Shown: positions 20,179-31,174 of the stretch, one piece after another | Layout: each line of letters opens with the position of its first letter | Numbering within the stretch: the first letter of the stretch is position 1 | Source of the DNA: Vicia villosa | Lineage: Eukaryota > Streptophyta > Magnoliopsida > Fabales > Fabaceae | DNA: 64,000 nt | Assembly: GCF_029867415.1 (NCBI RefSeq) | Contig: NC_081186.1 | Span: 18,918,930 to 18,982,929 of the forward strand | Reading direction: 5' to 3' | Position numbers and translations under genes: made by a program | Notes under the pieces: model-generated | What the model was told of the DNA's origin: nothing | The model's database searches: none | What the model saw: the letters and a program-made list of their open reading frames with translations, nothing else

Positions 20179-22335
20179 CTACTTCCATTTCATCAACAAA
20201 GGGAGCTTCTTCCAGAGGCTTCCAGTCTGAAATAGGATGATAGTATTTGCCAACATCATACTCTAGAGCTAGTCTAGCAAGACTAGGAGCAGCAACAAGA
20301 CAATCCTACTGGAGGTCCAGAAACTCTGCTTGTACATCTTCAGAGAAAGCCTTCCAGAGCTTTCCAGCAGCCACATGATCCAGCTTGGATTCATGGGCAA
20401 CCTTCAGATACTCTAACCTTGTTCTGACCTTGTATTTTAATATTTCAAAACGAATATCAACAGAAGGTTTAGGAGGGTTGGTTCTGAGACGGGTTATTGG
20501 AGATTCTAGGTTGGAGTAGCATATGGTTCAGGGGCTCTATTAAACAAAAAAGAAGTGTTTGAAGGGGATGGTTGAAGAGAGGATTCAGCTTCATTGTTAG
20601 ATTCTTAGACAACGATGGAGATGAAGGATTCTAGGGAGTAGGTTTAAAGGGGCGAGGGTTGCGAAAGAATGAATCAGAAGAAAATGATGATGGTGAAGAA
20701 AGGAGATTGAAGTTGCAAAATACAGGAGTGTCAACAATTAGTTGGGGGTCAGAAGGTTGAGGTTGAAGTTCAGAAGGTGGATGTTTAGGTTGAGCAGAAG
20801 TGAAAATGTTTTCATATGGAAAGATGGTGTTTAAAGGTTTTGGGTCAAGAATGGGTTCAAAGTCAAGAATAGGTTGTTTGCCTTTGGATTTGGAGGAAGC
20901 AGAAGATGGAGAGTTAGAAATTTTTGTGATTTGAGGATGATTTTTTTGGGCTTTTTCTGGTGATTTTTCTGGTGGAGATTTTGTTGATATATGTTTAGAA
21001 TTTAAAACAGGAACAGACTCAGTTATATAAATACCTGAAGATTTCTTCTTCTTCTTCTGAGGCTTTGAAGGTCCATCTCCAACAGACTTCCTCTTCTTCT
21101 CCTTCTTTTCTTCCTTCTCCTTCTTGTCTTCTTTCTGTTCTTGATTTTCTTCTTTCTGCTCTTCTTTCTTTTCCTTCTTGTTTTTCTTCTCCTTCTTCTT
21201 TTTCTTCTCCTCTTTCTCTTTCTCATTCTCTGGTACTTGATCAGCGAAAGTGGGAAGCACTTTGTTGCTTATCCACACAGGATCATACTCAGAGCCTTCC
21301 TTTTGACACATTTCTAGATAGGTGAGGACGATGCTAGGATGCTCATTCTTGAAGAACATCTCAAAATCATCCAGAGCAGGTGTCCTTCTAGTCAAGATCT
21401 CATTGTCCACTCTGGGAGGAGCAGCAATTTTCGCTATTTAATTCATCTTTTTCAGAGTGTGGGCATTCATAGTGCTCCTACACGTTGCATACAAATCCTT
21501 AACGGTTCCAACTTTTACTAGATCATCAATCAATCCAGTCTCAACTAGAATATCAGTAATTATCCTTCCAAAGGGAATGATGTTCCTTCTGATCTTTGGA
21601 GTCTTAAATCTGGCTTGCTCTCTAGAGTCCCTTACATGATTCCGCATGTGGTTAAACACAATAAAAGGGAGATCCACCTTCTCACGGTTACCAATACAAT
21701 ACAGAATGTACTGTTGATCCTTATTGATGTAGTTATGAGATATAGTTGCCTTTCTGTGGTAGATGCAACCCAGAATGATCTTAGCCCAAATTCTGTAGGG
21801 ATCCTTCAATTCCTTGATACTAGTAGAGTCTTTTCCAGACTTGAAGATTTCTGCATAGACAGCGTCCCAATCTATTCTTCCTACTATGGCTCCAGAAGCA
21901 CCTTCACAACCTTCCAGACCTATCAATCTTTTGATAAGATTTTCTGTAATGGAGATCTCTTCGCCATAAACAAAAGACAGATTTGCTTTTGGCATTAACG
22001 TAGCATGAACCCAAAACTCTTTAACCAATTATGGGTAAACTGGGCCAATCAAACGGTAGAAGAATGGTTCCCAACCCTGAAATAACATGTTGTTCTTTAA
22101 GTGAAGGTTTTGTTCCTGTAGATTATCAAAATCAACCATCATTTCACAAAGAACTTCTAATTCGTTCATAGGAATCAGACAAGTCTTCAACGGAGAGAGC
22201 CATTGAAGACGAAACCTTGTTCCTGTAGATTATCAAAATCAACCATCATTTCACAAAGAACTTCTAAATCTTGTTGTTGTTGTTGCTGAGAAGACGAAAC
22301 CTTTTGTTGAGTATTTGATGAAGAAGCCATTGAAG
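20179..22335 (-). pseudogene. Env-like gene of element D, N-terminal and middle part
   Basis: The likely start is MASSSNTQQKVSSSQQQQQQ near 22332, in the 3' position where Sireviruses carry an env-like gene. A 50-bp duplication (22111-22160 and 22218-22267) shifts the frame early on. A 196-residue piece (22028-21438) has LVKEFWVHATLMPK-type, KIILGCIYHRKATIS, DQQYILYCIGN, DLPFIVFNHM and IIPFGRIITDILVETGLI blocks of the putative plant transposon protein family. After a stop at 21435-21437 the same frame continues (21410-20631) into a long Lys/Glu-rich segment ending in RKSVGDG...KKKKKSS, which looks like a nuclear signal rather than an ectodomain. Further stops follow near 20630 and 20310. B is inserted further along; the gene resumes at 6081. 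Not functional. Confidence 0.75.
22111..22267 (-). repeat. Direct repeat inside the D env-like gene
   Basis: Fifty bases starting TGTTCCTGTAGATTATC occur at 22111-22160 and again at 22218-22267, offset 107 bases, with different sequence between. As 107 is not a multiple of three, the duplication breaks the frame. The duplicated stretch encodes EVLCEMMVDFDNLQEQ in both copies. Confidence 0.9.
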
Positions 22336-22489
22336 AACACTTGGGATTTCTGGGTTTCTTAGATTTAGGGTTTTTATGAAGACAAAAGAGGAGACAGAAA
22401 TGCATAAACAATGAAGATGATGAAGGAGTGAAAGGAGAGAAAATGAATATGATGTGTTTATATAGACACGGACGTGAAAAAGAATGCAA

Positions 22490-22844
22490 CGAGATTCTGA
22501 ATGCAAGCAGTTACAGAAAATGAATCAATCACATTTAATGTTGAGAGACGTTAGTGGAGATAACTTGAGATTTGAAAAGATTTGCACAGTTACCTAGGGC
22601 GGCGTCTCATGAACTGCACGCATGCTTGTCCCTTCAGAATGAACACGTGGTCATCATCTGGAATAGCTGGTGACAACTGTTTTGCTTTAACAAAAGTTCT
22701 GTATCATACTTAGACACATGAAATGTTAGTGATAACAGATTCAGAGTATCTATATGAACATACATAACTAGAACATCTGATAAGAAACCAAATCAATATT
22801 TTCAAACTGATCCATATATCAGATCATCTCAACACCTTCATTCT
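22490..22844 (-). other. Spacer between pol and env-like gene of D
   Basis: No gene. It lies between the end of RNase H (near 22845) and the env-like start and may have carried a promoter or splice site; I see no convincing motif. Confidence 0.5.
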
Positions 22845-25800
22845 GGGCATAAATCCATACTGATGTTTTTCAGAATGAACTTAAACATATCTTCAGCAAG
22901 GGGTTTTATAAAGATATCAGCCTATTGATGGCCAGTATCTATAAAGTTTAAAGAAAGAACACCCTTCTGTACATAGTCCCTAATAAAGTGATGTTTAATC
23001 TCTATATGTTTAGCTTTAGAATGTAAAATAGGATTCTTAGATAAACAAATAACAGAAGTATTATCACAGAATATAGGAATGTTACTCTCATATATCTGAT
23101 AGTCTTCTAGCTGACTTTTCATCCAGAGCATATGTGTACTACATCCAACAGCAGCTACTTATTCTGCTTCTGTAGTAGATAATGCATTTGTTGCTTGCTT
23201 CTGGCTATACCAGGAGATCAGGTTACTTCCCAGAAACTGACAGCTTCCAGAAGTACTTTTCCTTTCAACTCTATCTCCAGCGTAATCAGCATCACAATAT
23301 CCTACTAAGTTGTATTCTTCAGATCTTCTGTAGACTAAACCAACATTAGTAGTACCTTTCAGATACCTAAGAATTCTCTTAATAGCAGTCAAGTGAGATT
23401 CTCTAGGATCTGATTGGAATCTAGCACACAAGCATACACTGAATAAAATATCATGTCTAGAATCAGTTAGATAGAGAAGAGATCCTATCATACCTCTGTA
23501 GATCTTCTGATCTACCTTCTTGCTTACCTCATCCTTACCTAATATGCAAGTTGGATACATTGGATTTTTTGCTTCTTTGCTTTCAGATAGATTGAACTTC
23601 TTTAGAAGCTCTTTGACATACTTAGTCTGATGAACATAAGTTCCTTCAGAGATTTGATTGATCTGAATGCCTAGGAAATATTTGAGTTCTCTCATCATGC
23701 TTATCTCAAATTCTTCCTGCATAGACTTAGCAAACTCCTTTCCAAGTGTAGCATTAGATGTTCCAAAAATAATATCATCAACATAAATTTGACAAATTAG
23801 CATATCCTTTTTATATGTTTTACAGAAGAGAGTTGTGTCTACTTTTCCTTTTGTGAAACCATTATCCAGAAGGAAATAACTTAATATTTCATACCAAGCT
23901 CTAGGAGCTTGCTTCAAACCGTATAATGATTTCTTTAATTTAAAAACATGTTCTGAAGACTTAGAGTCTTCAAAACCAGGAGGTTGGTGAACATAAACTT
24001 CTTCATCTATATAACCATTTAAAAAATCACTTTTAACATTCATCTGATATAGAGTGATGTTATTCTGAGTGGCAAAAGAAATTAATAATCTAATAGATTC
24101 TAACTTGGCCACTGGTGCAAAGGTTTCTGTATAGTCAATACCTTCTTGCTGACTATATCCCTGAGCAACCAGTCTGGCTTTGTTTCTGATGACTTCACCT
24201 TTCTCACTCAGCTTGTTTCTAAAAACCCATTTTGTTCCAATGATATTGAATCCTTTAGGTCTTGGAACCAAATCTCAAACATCATTCCTTGTAAACTGAT
24301 TTAACTCTTCTTGTATAGCAATTATCCAGCCAGCATCTTCCAGAGCTTGATCAACAGAAGTTGGCTCAATCAAAGACACTAAACCAAATTGACATTCTGC
24401 ATTGTTCTTCAGGAATGCTCTTGTTCTGATGGGATCATCTTTCTTTCCAATTATAACATCTTCTGGATGAGCAGAATTGATTCTAGAAGATTTTCTGAGT
24501 GTTGCTCTTCAGATATTCTGAGATTCTCTAAAGACGCTGCAACTTGATCTTCTGATACATCCTTTCTTTTGGGTTCTTCATGATCTGAGTTAGAGATGTC
24601 TATATTTGCAAAATTCTCAAACTGCTTTGGCTTTTCAATGTCAAGCTTATCATCAAATCTGATATTAATTGATTCCTCAACTATCAGAGTTTCAGTATTG
24701 TATACTCTGTAGCCCTTAGAGCGTTTAGAATATCCAAGAAGGAAACACTTCTGAGCTTTGGAATCAAACTTGTTCATATAATCCTTAGTATTCAGAATAT
24801 AACAGATACATCCAAATGGATGGAAATATGAAATGTTGGGATTTTTGTTCTTCCACAATTCATAAGGAGTCTTATTTAGAATAGGCCTTATGGAGATTCT
24901 ATTCTGAATATAACAAGTTGTGTTAATTGCTTATGCCCAGAAATGCTTAGCCATATTAGTCTCATTGATCATGGTTATGGCCATTTCTTGTAGAGTCCTA
25001 TTCTTTCCTTCTACAACCCCATTTTGTTGTGGAGTTCTAGGACAAGAGAAATCATGGGCAATACCATTTTCTTTGAAATATATTTCAAAGAATCTGTTCA
25101 CAAATTCACCACCATGATCACTTCTGACTTTTATGATTTTACATTCCTTTTCAGATTGAATCTGATTACAGAAGTCAAAGAACACAGAATGTGACTCATC
25201 CTTGTGTTTTAAGAACTTTACCTAAGTCCATCTGCTATAGTCATCTACAATGACCAATCCATATTTCTTGCTTCTGATTGATGTTATTTTGACTAGGCCA
25301 AAAAGATCAATGTGCAGAAGTTCTAAAGGCCTAGAGGAAGAGACAACATTTTTAAATTTAAATGCAGGTTTTGAAAACTTCCCTTTTTGACATGCTTCAA
25401 AAAGAGCATCTGATTTATATTTCAGATTAGGGAGTCCTCTGACCAGATTAAGTTTGTTAATTTGAGAAATCTTTCTCAAACTAGCATGACCCAATCTTCT
25501 GTACCAGACCCACTGCTCTTCGTTAACAGACAGAAGGCAAGTAACCTGTTGGTTCTTAAGATCTGAAAGATCAATCTTATAAATGTTGTTCTTTCTCTTT
25601 CCTGTAAATAGGATTGAGCCATCCTTCTGACTAATAGCTTTACAAGACTTTTGATTAAAGATTATGTCATAACCATTGTCACTTAATTGACTTATGGACA
25701 ATAAGTTATGAGCTAATCCATCTACTAAAAGAACATTAGTTATAGAGGGGGAATTACCAATACATATGGTTTCTGAGCCTATGATTTTACCCTTATGATT

Positions 25801-25860
25801 CCCTCAAAACTTTACTTCTCCAGCAAATTTAAGTTCCAGACTTTGGAACATAGACCTTCT
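22845..25860 (-). pseudogene. pol: Sirevirus pol of element D: protease, integrase, reverse transcriptase, RNase H
   Basis: The protease site reads YLDSGWSRHMTG near 25855 (Cys of the usual DSGC is Trp) and overlaps the end of gag in another frame. Gag-pre-integrase and integrase follow (WYRRLGHASLRKI, LLHIDLFG, VRSDHGGEFVN, RTPQQNGVVEGKNRTL: D, D and E of the triad). Integrase is cut by stops near 25219 and 24928, and a frameshift near 24490 leads to reverse transcriptase (24271-23159) with TKWVFRNKLSEKGEV, the catalytic YVDDIIFG (plus-strand 23775-23790) and LYGLKQAPRAWYE. A TGA at 24272-24274 replaces a Trp codon, and a TAA at 23156-23158 precedes RNase H (CDNTSVICLSKNPILHSKAK). PR-INT-RT-RH order is diagnostic of Ty1/copia. 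Confidence 0.9.
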
Positions 25861-27698
25861 TCCTGTCATGTGACGTGACCATCCAGAGTCCAGGTACCAT
25901 GACATGTTTGTCTTTTGAGCTGTGAAGGAGATCTGCAATAGGAATCATCTTTTCCTTAGGTACCCACATTCTTTTGGGTCCTTTGGGGTTAGTCCTTCTC
26001 AAGTTCTGATTGAACTGAGATTTTTCATAAGATTTTCCAGAATGTGCAACAGCATGTTTCTTTGTGTGTGTGATATGGAAACTCTTAGAGTTTGATGTGT
26101 GTTTGATATCATGAGAATGACCACACTTGAACTGTTCATACAAAGGTTTGTATTTAATGATCATTTCATCAACAGGTTCAAGTTTATATGGGGTTTCTCC
26201 CTCAAAGCCTATACCTATCCTCTTGTTTCCACTAACACCATAAATCATAGAGGCTAGTTGACTTCTGCCTATACCTCTAGATAAGAACTTTCTGAAGCTC
26301 AAGTCATATTCTTTAAGAATATTGTTAGTGCTTGGAATAGACTTTTCTGAACTTGAAGATGTTTCAACATCTTTAGTTAATTTTAAAACTTTTTCTTTTA
26401 GTTCAGAGTTTTCTATTTCAAGTCTCTTAGTTTCAGATGCAAAAAACTTTTTGAGCTTTTTGTATTTGATACTAAGTTGACTCTTGACTTTCAAAAGTTC
26501 TGATAAGCTGGAAACTAAATCTCCTCTAGTGAGTTCAGAAAATACCTCATCAGAGTCTGAATCAGAAGTAGATTCTTCTTCAACATCAACTGTTGCCATG
26601 AGTGCTATGTTGGCTTGCTCATCTTCAGAATCTGACTCTTGATCAGATGAATCAGAGTCATCCCATGTAGCCATCATGCCTTTCTTATTTTCAAACTTCT
26701 TTTTGGGCTTTTCCCTCTGAAGCTTAGGACATTCATTCTTGTAGTGTCCAGGTTCTTTGCATTCATAGCACACTACCTTCTTCTTGCCAGATCTTCTGTG
26801 TTCAGAAGATTCTCCCTTTTCAGGTCTCTTGAAGTTCTTGAATCTTCTCTGCTTGCTCTTCCAAAGTTGATTCACTCTTCTGGATAAGAGAGACAATTCA
26901 TCTTCTTCTTCTTTTGACTCTGACTGGTCGGATTCTTCTTCTTCTGCGTGAAAAGCGTTAGCACAGTGTTTATTTTTAGATTTTAAAGCAATAGACTTAC
27001 CTTTCTTCTAAGGCTCATTTGCATCTAGCTCAATCTCATGACTCCTCAGTGGACTCATAAGCTCCTCAAGAGATACTTCATTCAGATTTTTTGCAATCTT
27101 GAATGTTGTAACCATTGGTCCCCATCTTCTGGGAAGACTTCTGATTATCTTCTTAACATGATCAGCTTTTGTGTATCCCTTGTCAAGAACTCTTAATCCA
27201 GCAGTTAGAGTTTGGAATATGGAGAACATTGCTTCAATGTTTTCATCATCTTCCGTTCTGAAAGCTTCATACTTCTGGATTAGAGTCAGAGCTTTTGTCT
27301 CCTTGATTTGTGCATTTCCTTCATAAGTCATCTTCAGAGATTCAAAGATGTCATGAGCAGTTTCTCTATTTGTGATTTTCTCATACTCAGCATGTGAGAT
27401 AGCATTTAACAATATAGTTCTTGATTTGTGATGATTTTTGAACTCTTTCTTTTGATCAACACTCATAGCTTGTCTAGAAATCTTGACTCCACGAGCATTC
27501 ACCGGATCTGTGTAACCATCCAACACTAAATCCCATAGATCACCATCTTGACATAGAAAATAACTTTCAAGTCTATCTTTCCAGTATTCAAAGTTTTCAT
27601 CATCAAAGACTGGTGGTCTATTGTAACCATTGAAGCTACTACTTCCATTGTTACCATTGTTGTTTTGCTCAGTAGGAGTTGGAGTAGTTGGATCAACC
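25829..27698 (-). pseudogene. gag: Sirevirus gag of element D
   Basis: The open frame starts at the C insertion point (27698), passes the Ty1 gag core (FEYWKDRLESYFL, then LTAGLRVLDKGYTKADHVKK and IIRSLPRRWGPMVTTF) and meets a TAG at 27005-27007 where element F has CAA. It continues (26896-25829) with a CCHC knuckle CYECKEPGHYKNECPK, acidic serine-rich stretches and a Leu/Lys-rich helix, ending KSGT-stop. The stop position is the same as in F, so it is the true gag end. No ATG is seen in this frame between the primer site and the core, so the start codon seems lost; F has one in the matching place. Confidence 0.88.
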
Positions 27699-30383
27699 TG
27701 TCATACCCCAAAATTTACCCGATGTGATTCTCATTTCAATTTATTAAGGGCGTAAAAAATTAGGAGCCATAGGGTTTAATATATCTATTATTAAACTCGC
27801 TCTCCTATAAAACTCCTGTATAAATTGGTTTAAAATAAAAAGGGTGTAAATAGCAAAAATCTCTCTGAATCCAATTGGCACTTGGTCTTTTCCTTTTGCT
27901 TCTTAGGAAAAAGAAAATAGAGGGGTGTGTTTTAAAAAAATTTGGGGGCCCAATAGGCCCATTTGCTTATCTTCATTTAACCATTTTTATTATTCTTCTT
28001 ACTAGTTTTGAGATTATTAGTATTTTATTATTGGTTTAATTAAGTTAATTATTATTAGTGTTTAAAATAATATTAGTATTATTTTAGATATTATTATTAA
28101 TTGATAATATTAAACCTAATAATCATTTGCAATTATCATAGATGATTAAGAGATTAATTAAATCATTAAATTGGTTAATTGAGTTTTTTAATGTTTTTTT
28201 GGATTCTTGCATTCTGAGCCAAAAATAAAAAAAAAAAGAAGCTTTGGGCCGGCCTATCACGCTGGGCCGTGAACGGATCATGGAGTGGACCGGGTCAAAC
28301 CCAACCCGGCCACTGTTCACTCTCTCCCTCCCTCATGCGCAAACCCTAGCGTCCTCTTGCACCACCGGCCGCCGCAGCCACCAACAAACAAACCCTAATC
28401 AAACCAATTGCCCAAGCCCATACGCAAATCAAGCAAGTCGAATCTCCAAATCAAAACGCAAACGAATTATAACAGAAAATCACAATCATGCAATAACGAA
28501 AAGTGAATCAAATCTTAAACAAACAAATCAAGAATCAACCTTAACAAACAAAAACTGAATCAAATCTTTTCATTAACTCAAAACAAGATTACAAACAATT
28601 TTTAACGCAAAATCAGAATCTAATCAAATCTCTAACTTAAATCTAATCTTCCTAAAAATAAAAAAAACCTAATGTTATAAAAGAAGCAGAAGAAGAAATT
28701 GAGAGGCGTTGGAATTTTGCTGGAGAAAGAACCCTAAGCGCCGCTTGCTTGTTCTTCATCTTCAATCTGCGAAACAGAAAAGAGAGAGGGATTAGAGGGG
28801 AATCGGAGCTCACACGTTCCAGAAATCGAAGATTCAAGGTAACGATCGCGTATACTTAGCTCATAATCTCTACGTTGACATGTTTGTATGTTGTTCTTTT
28901 GGTTTGAATCTTTAATTGCATGCGTGATTTGATGAATCTGGGTTGCGATTTGGGTTGGGATTTGTGTTTCTGGGCTTGGATATGAACGTCTGGGGTGGGA
29001 AAAGATGAAGGTTCATCCGAATCTTCATCGGGTTGATGAACATTCTGGGTTTTCACGGTGGATTAGGGTGGTTAACGGCGGCGCAAAGGGTGGACCTGGG
29101 GGTTTTTTTCTGGGTCGTGTTCATAGAGAGAGGCGAGAGCATGAGGGAAGGGAGAGAGAGTTTAGAGAGAGAAAGGGAAGGGAAAAATGAGAGAGGAATT
29201 TTGTGTTTCTTTGGTTAACCCCCTCCTGGCCGTTGGATCTTCGCCATTTGTCCTCCTATGGACATTTGGCAGCATCTCTGAATATGATTCAGAGTGCTTC
29301 CCTTACCATGCACCTTCAGACCCAAACACATGTAGGTCTCAAGATCTAGATCAGACGGTCATGATCTTGATCTCCCACCAAAACCTATACGCCCTCACCA
29401 CACTCGACCATCTGGATTCAAAAAGTTAATGGGCTCAACCTTTACGATTCACACCCCTACAGATTCCTTATCCTCAGCGTAATACACCCCCCCCCTGTGA
29501 AACAAATAAAATTAATTAACTAATCTCTAAAAGTTGTCAATTGTTTTCTTTAAACAACTAATTAATTAAAATTCTAAAAAGTGTGAATTGTTTTTTTTGA
29601 TAAAATAATTAATTAAATTTCTAAAATTTATTAAATTGTTTCTATTAATAACTTAATTTCTCCTCGAACCGACTAAATCCATTAGTCATATTAGACGAGA
29701 AATAAATTGTTCTGATTAATTTATAGTTTAATTAACTCTTATCAATTCTCTCCTCAACCCGACTGAAGCTATCAGTCGCTTTAGACGAGAGATAAAAATA
29801 CACAAATAAAAATACATTTTAATTTGCTGCCCGCGATGATCAATCTATCGATCTGAGCAATCAGCAATGCCCTCAATCCGTTAGCTATACTGACCAAATC
29901 TATTGGTCACCGCATCTAACGGTGCCATATCAGGGTTGTATGCCAAACCTCAAAAACACTTTCCCATTCAAATCAATTCCAAAACTGCGAATAGGCCACT
30001 CAAAAAGCCTTCTTTACAACCGTAACAAATCAAATTCAATTCTAAGGCGTACAACCCTATGCCCGAACTACGTTGACTCTGATCCTCCATAAGGAGGTAC
30101 GTAGGCACTTGGTAACAAGGCGAGTCTCCCCCCTTAAAATCTCAATTCAGTTTTAAATCTTAATTTTTACCCTTTTCATTTCATTAGCTATAAACCTTAT
30201 CTTTTGCCATAAACCTCTATCTTTAAATGTTAGCCTTTAGGAAAGGGTTGAGGGTGCCTAACACCTTCCCTCAACCTGATTGTAATAACTTACTCTGAAT
30301 CTCATATCTGCGTAGGGTTTCCTATTCGCCCTTCAGAATAGGTGGCGACTCTAAAACCTTCAAATTTAAGGCAGGTTGCTACA
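27699..30383 (+). repeat. 5' LTR of element C
   Basis: 2685 bp. Small open frames here (28123-29429) recur in the 3' LTR at 42467-43769 and are not genes. It contains homopolymer runs, a C-run near 29487 and three nested hairpins at 29663-29922. Confidence 0.95.
29663..29922 (+). other. Three stem-loops in the C LTR
   Basis: Hairpin 1: GACTAA/TTAGTC (29671-29687, loop ATCCA), with an outer CTCG/CGAG pair. Hairpin 2: GACTGA/TCAGTC (29761-29777, loop AGCTA). Hairpin 3: outer CCGTTAG/CTAACGG (29878-29884, 29916-29922) and inner TGACCAA/TTGGTCA (29891-29909, loop ATCTA). Hairpins 1 and 2 differ by a paired change (A-T against G-C). The same three are in the 3' LTR (about 44003-44262). They probably form in RNA of the R/U5 region. 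Confidence 0.65.
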
Positions 30384-30385
30384 GC

Positions 30386-30403
30386 TGGCGACTCTGCTGG
30401 GAA
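30386..30403 (+). other. Primer binding site of element C (Ogre type)
   Basis: TGGCGACTCTGCTGGGAA two bases after the LTR end. Ogre elements are known for a TGGCGACTC-type site assigned to tRNA-Arg. Confidence 0.85.
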
Positions 30404-31174
30404 TATACCATTATAGGTTAATTATTATGCTCCTAAGGTTTGAGAGGGTTTAGGTTTGTGGTTTGTGGTTTAGGTTTTTGGCGCATTTTAGGGTTTGGCA
30501 AACTTGCCACTTTTAGGGTTTGGGGGAAGGTTTATTTTTTAATAATAAATTTTTAATTATTTATTTATTATTTTTTTATTAAATGTTTATTTGCCATATT
30601 TGCATTAAATGTTTAATTATTATATAATTTGCACTGTTGAGTATATTTTACTGTTGTTAAGCCTAAGCGTGGGAATTATAATAATGACCAGAGGGGAACT
30701 ACATCGCCTACGAGTCTTATTATAATTCCACTCAGAGTGGGTTAAATATTCGGAAAGTTCTGATACGAGGCTCGACCTTGTTGAGGGGTGGACTGGGTAT
30801 TTAGCTGATCTCTCTGGGAACTAACTCCTAAAATTCGAACCTCATGGACCAATGAGTTGTTCTAAAATCCAAAGAGACTAAAAGTCTCGGCGGCTACGAA
30901 TGATCCCATGAGACCTTCTAGAACTTTCCCATGGGAATGGTAGGCTCCCGAGCCGTTACGTCGAACCTATGAACTTAGGGCCTATGTGATTATATGCTGA
31001 ATATGTGCTTATTATTATTATTATTATAATATTGTGTTTTTTTGTATAATTATTTGCATGCATCATACATCATATGCATATTTTTATCATATCTTATCCA
31101 CAGGTAAAAAAAAAAGGAGAAAAAAAGAAGAATAAAAAATAATAATAATTCTTTTTGGTGAAAATTCAGGAAAA
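30404..31174 (+). other. Leader of element C before ORF1
   Basis: No gene; AT-rich runs near 30530-30650 and an A-rich stretch just before the ORF1 start. Likely untranslated leader with packaging signals, none recognisable. Confidence 0.5.

Noticed and set aside
21023..21226. Lys/Arg-rich frame overlapping the D env-like gene
   Set aside because: It is the shifted-frame shadow of the AAG/GAA-rich segment; the Lys/Glu frame is the one that continues the gene.
28123..29429. Several small open frames in the Ogre 5' LTR, including one starting MGRPITLGRERIMEWTG
   Set aside because: The same frames recur in the 3' LTR (42467-43769) only because the LTR is duplicated; no gene-like features.
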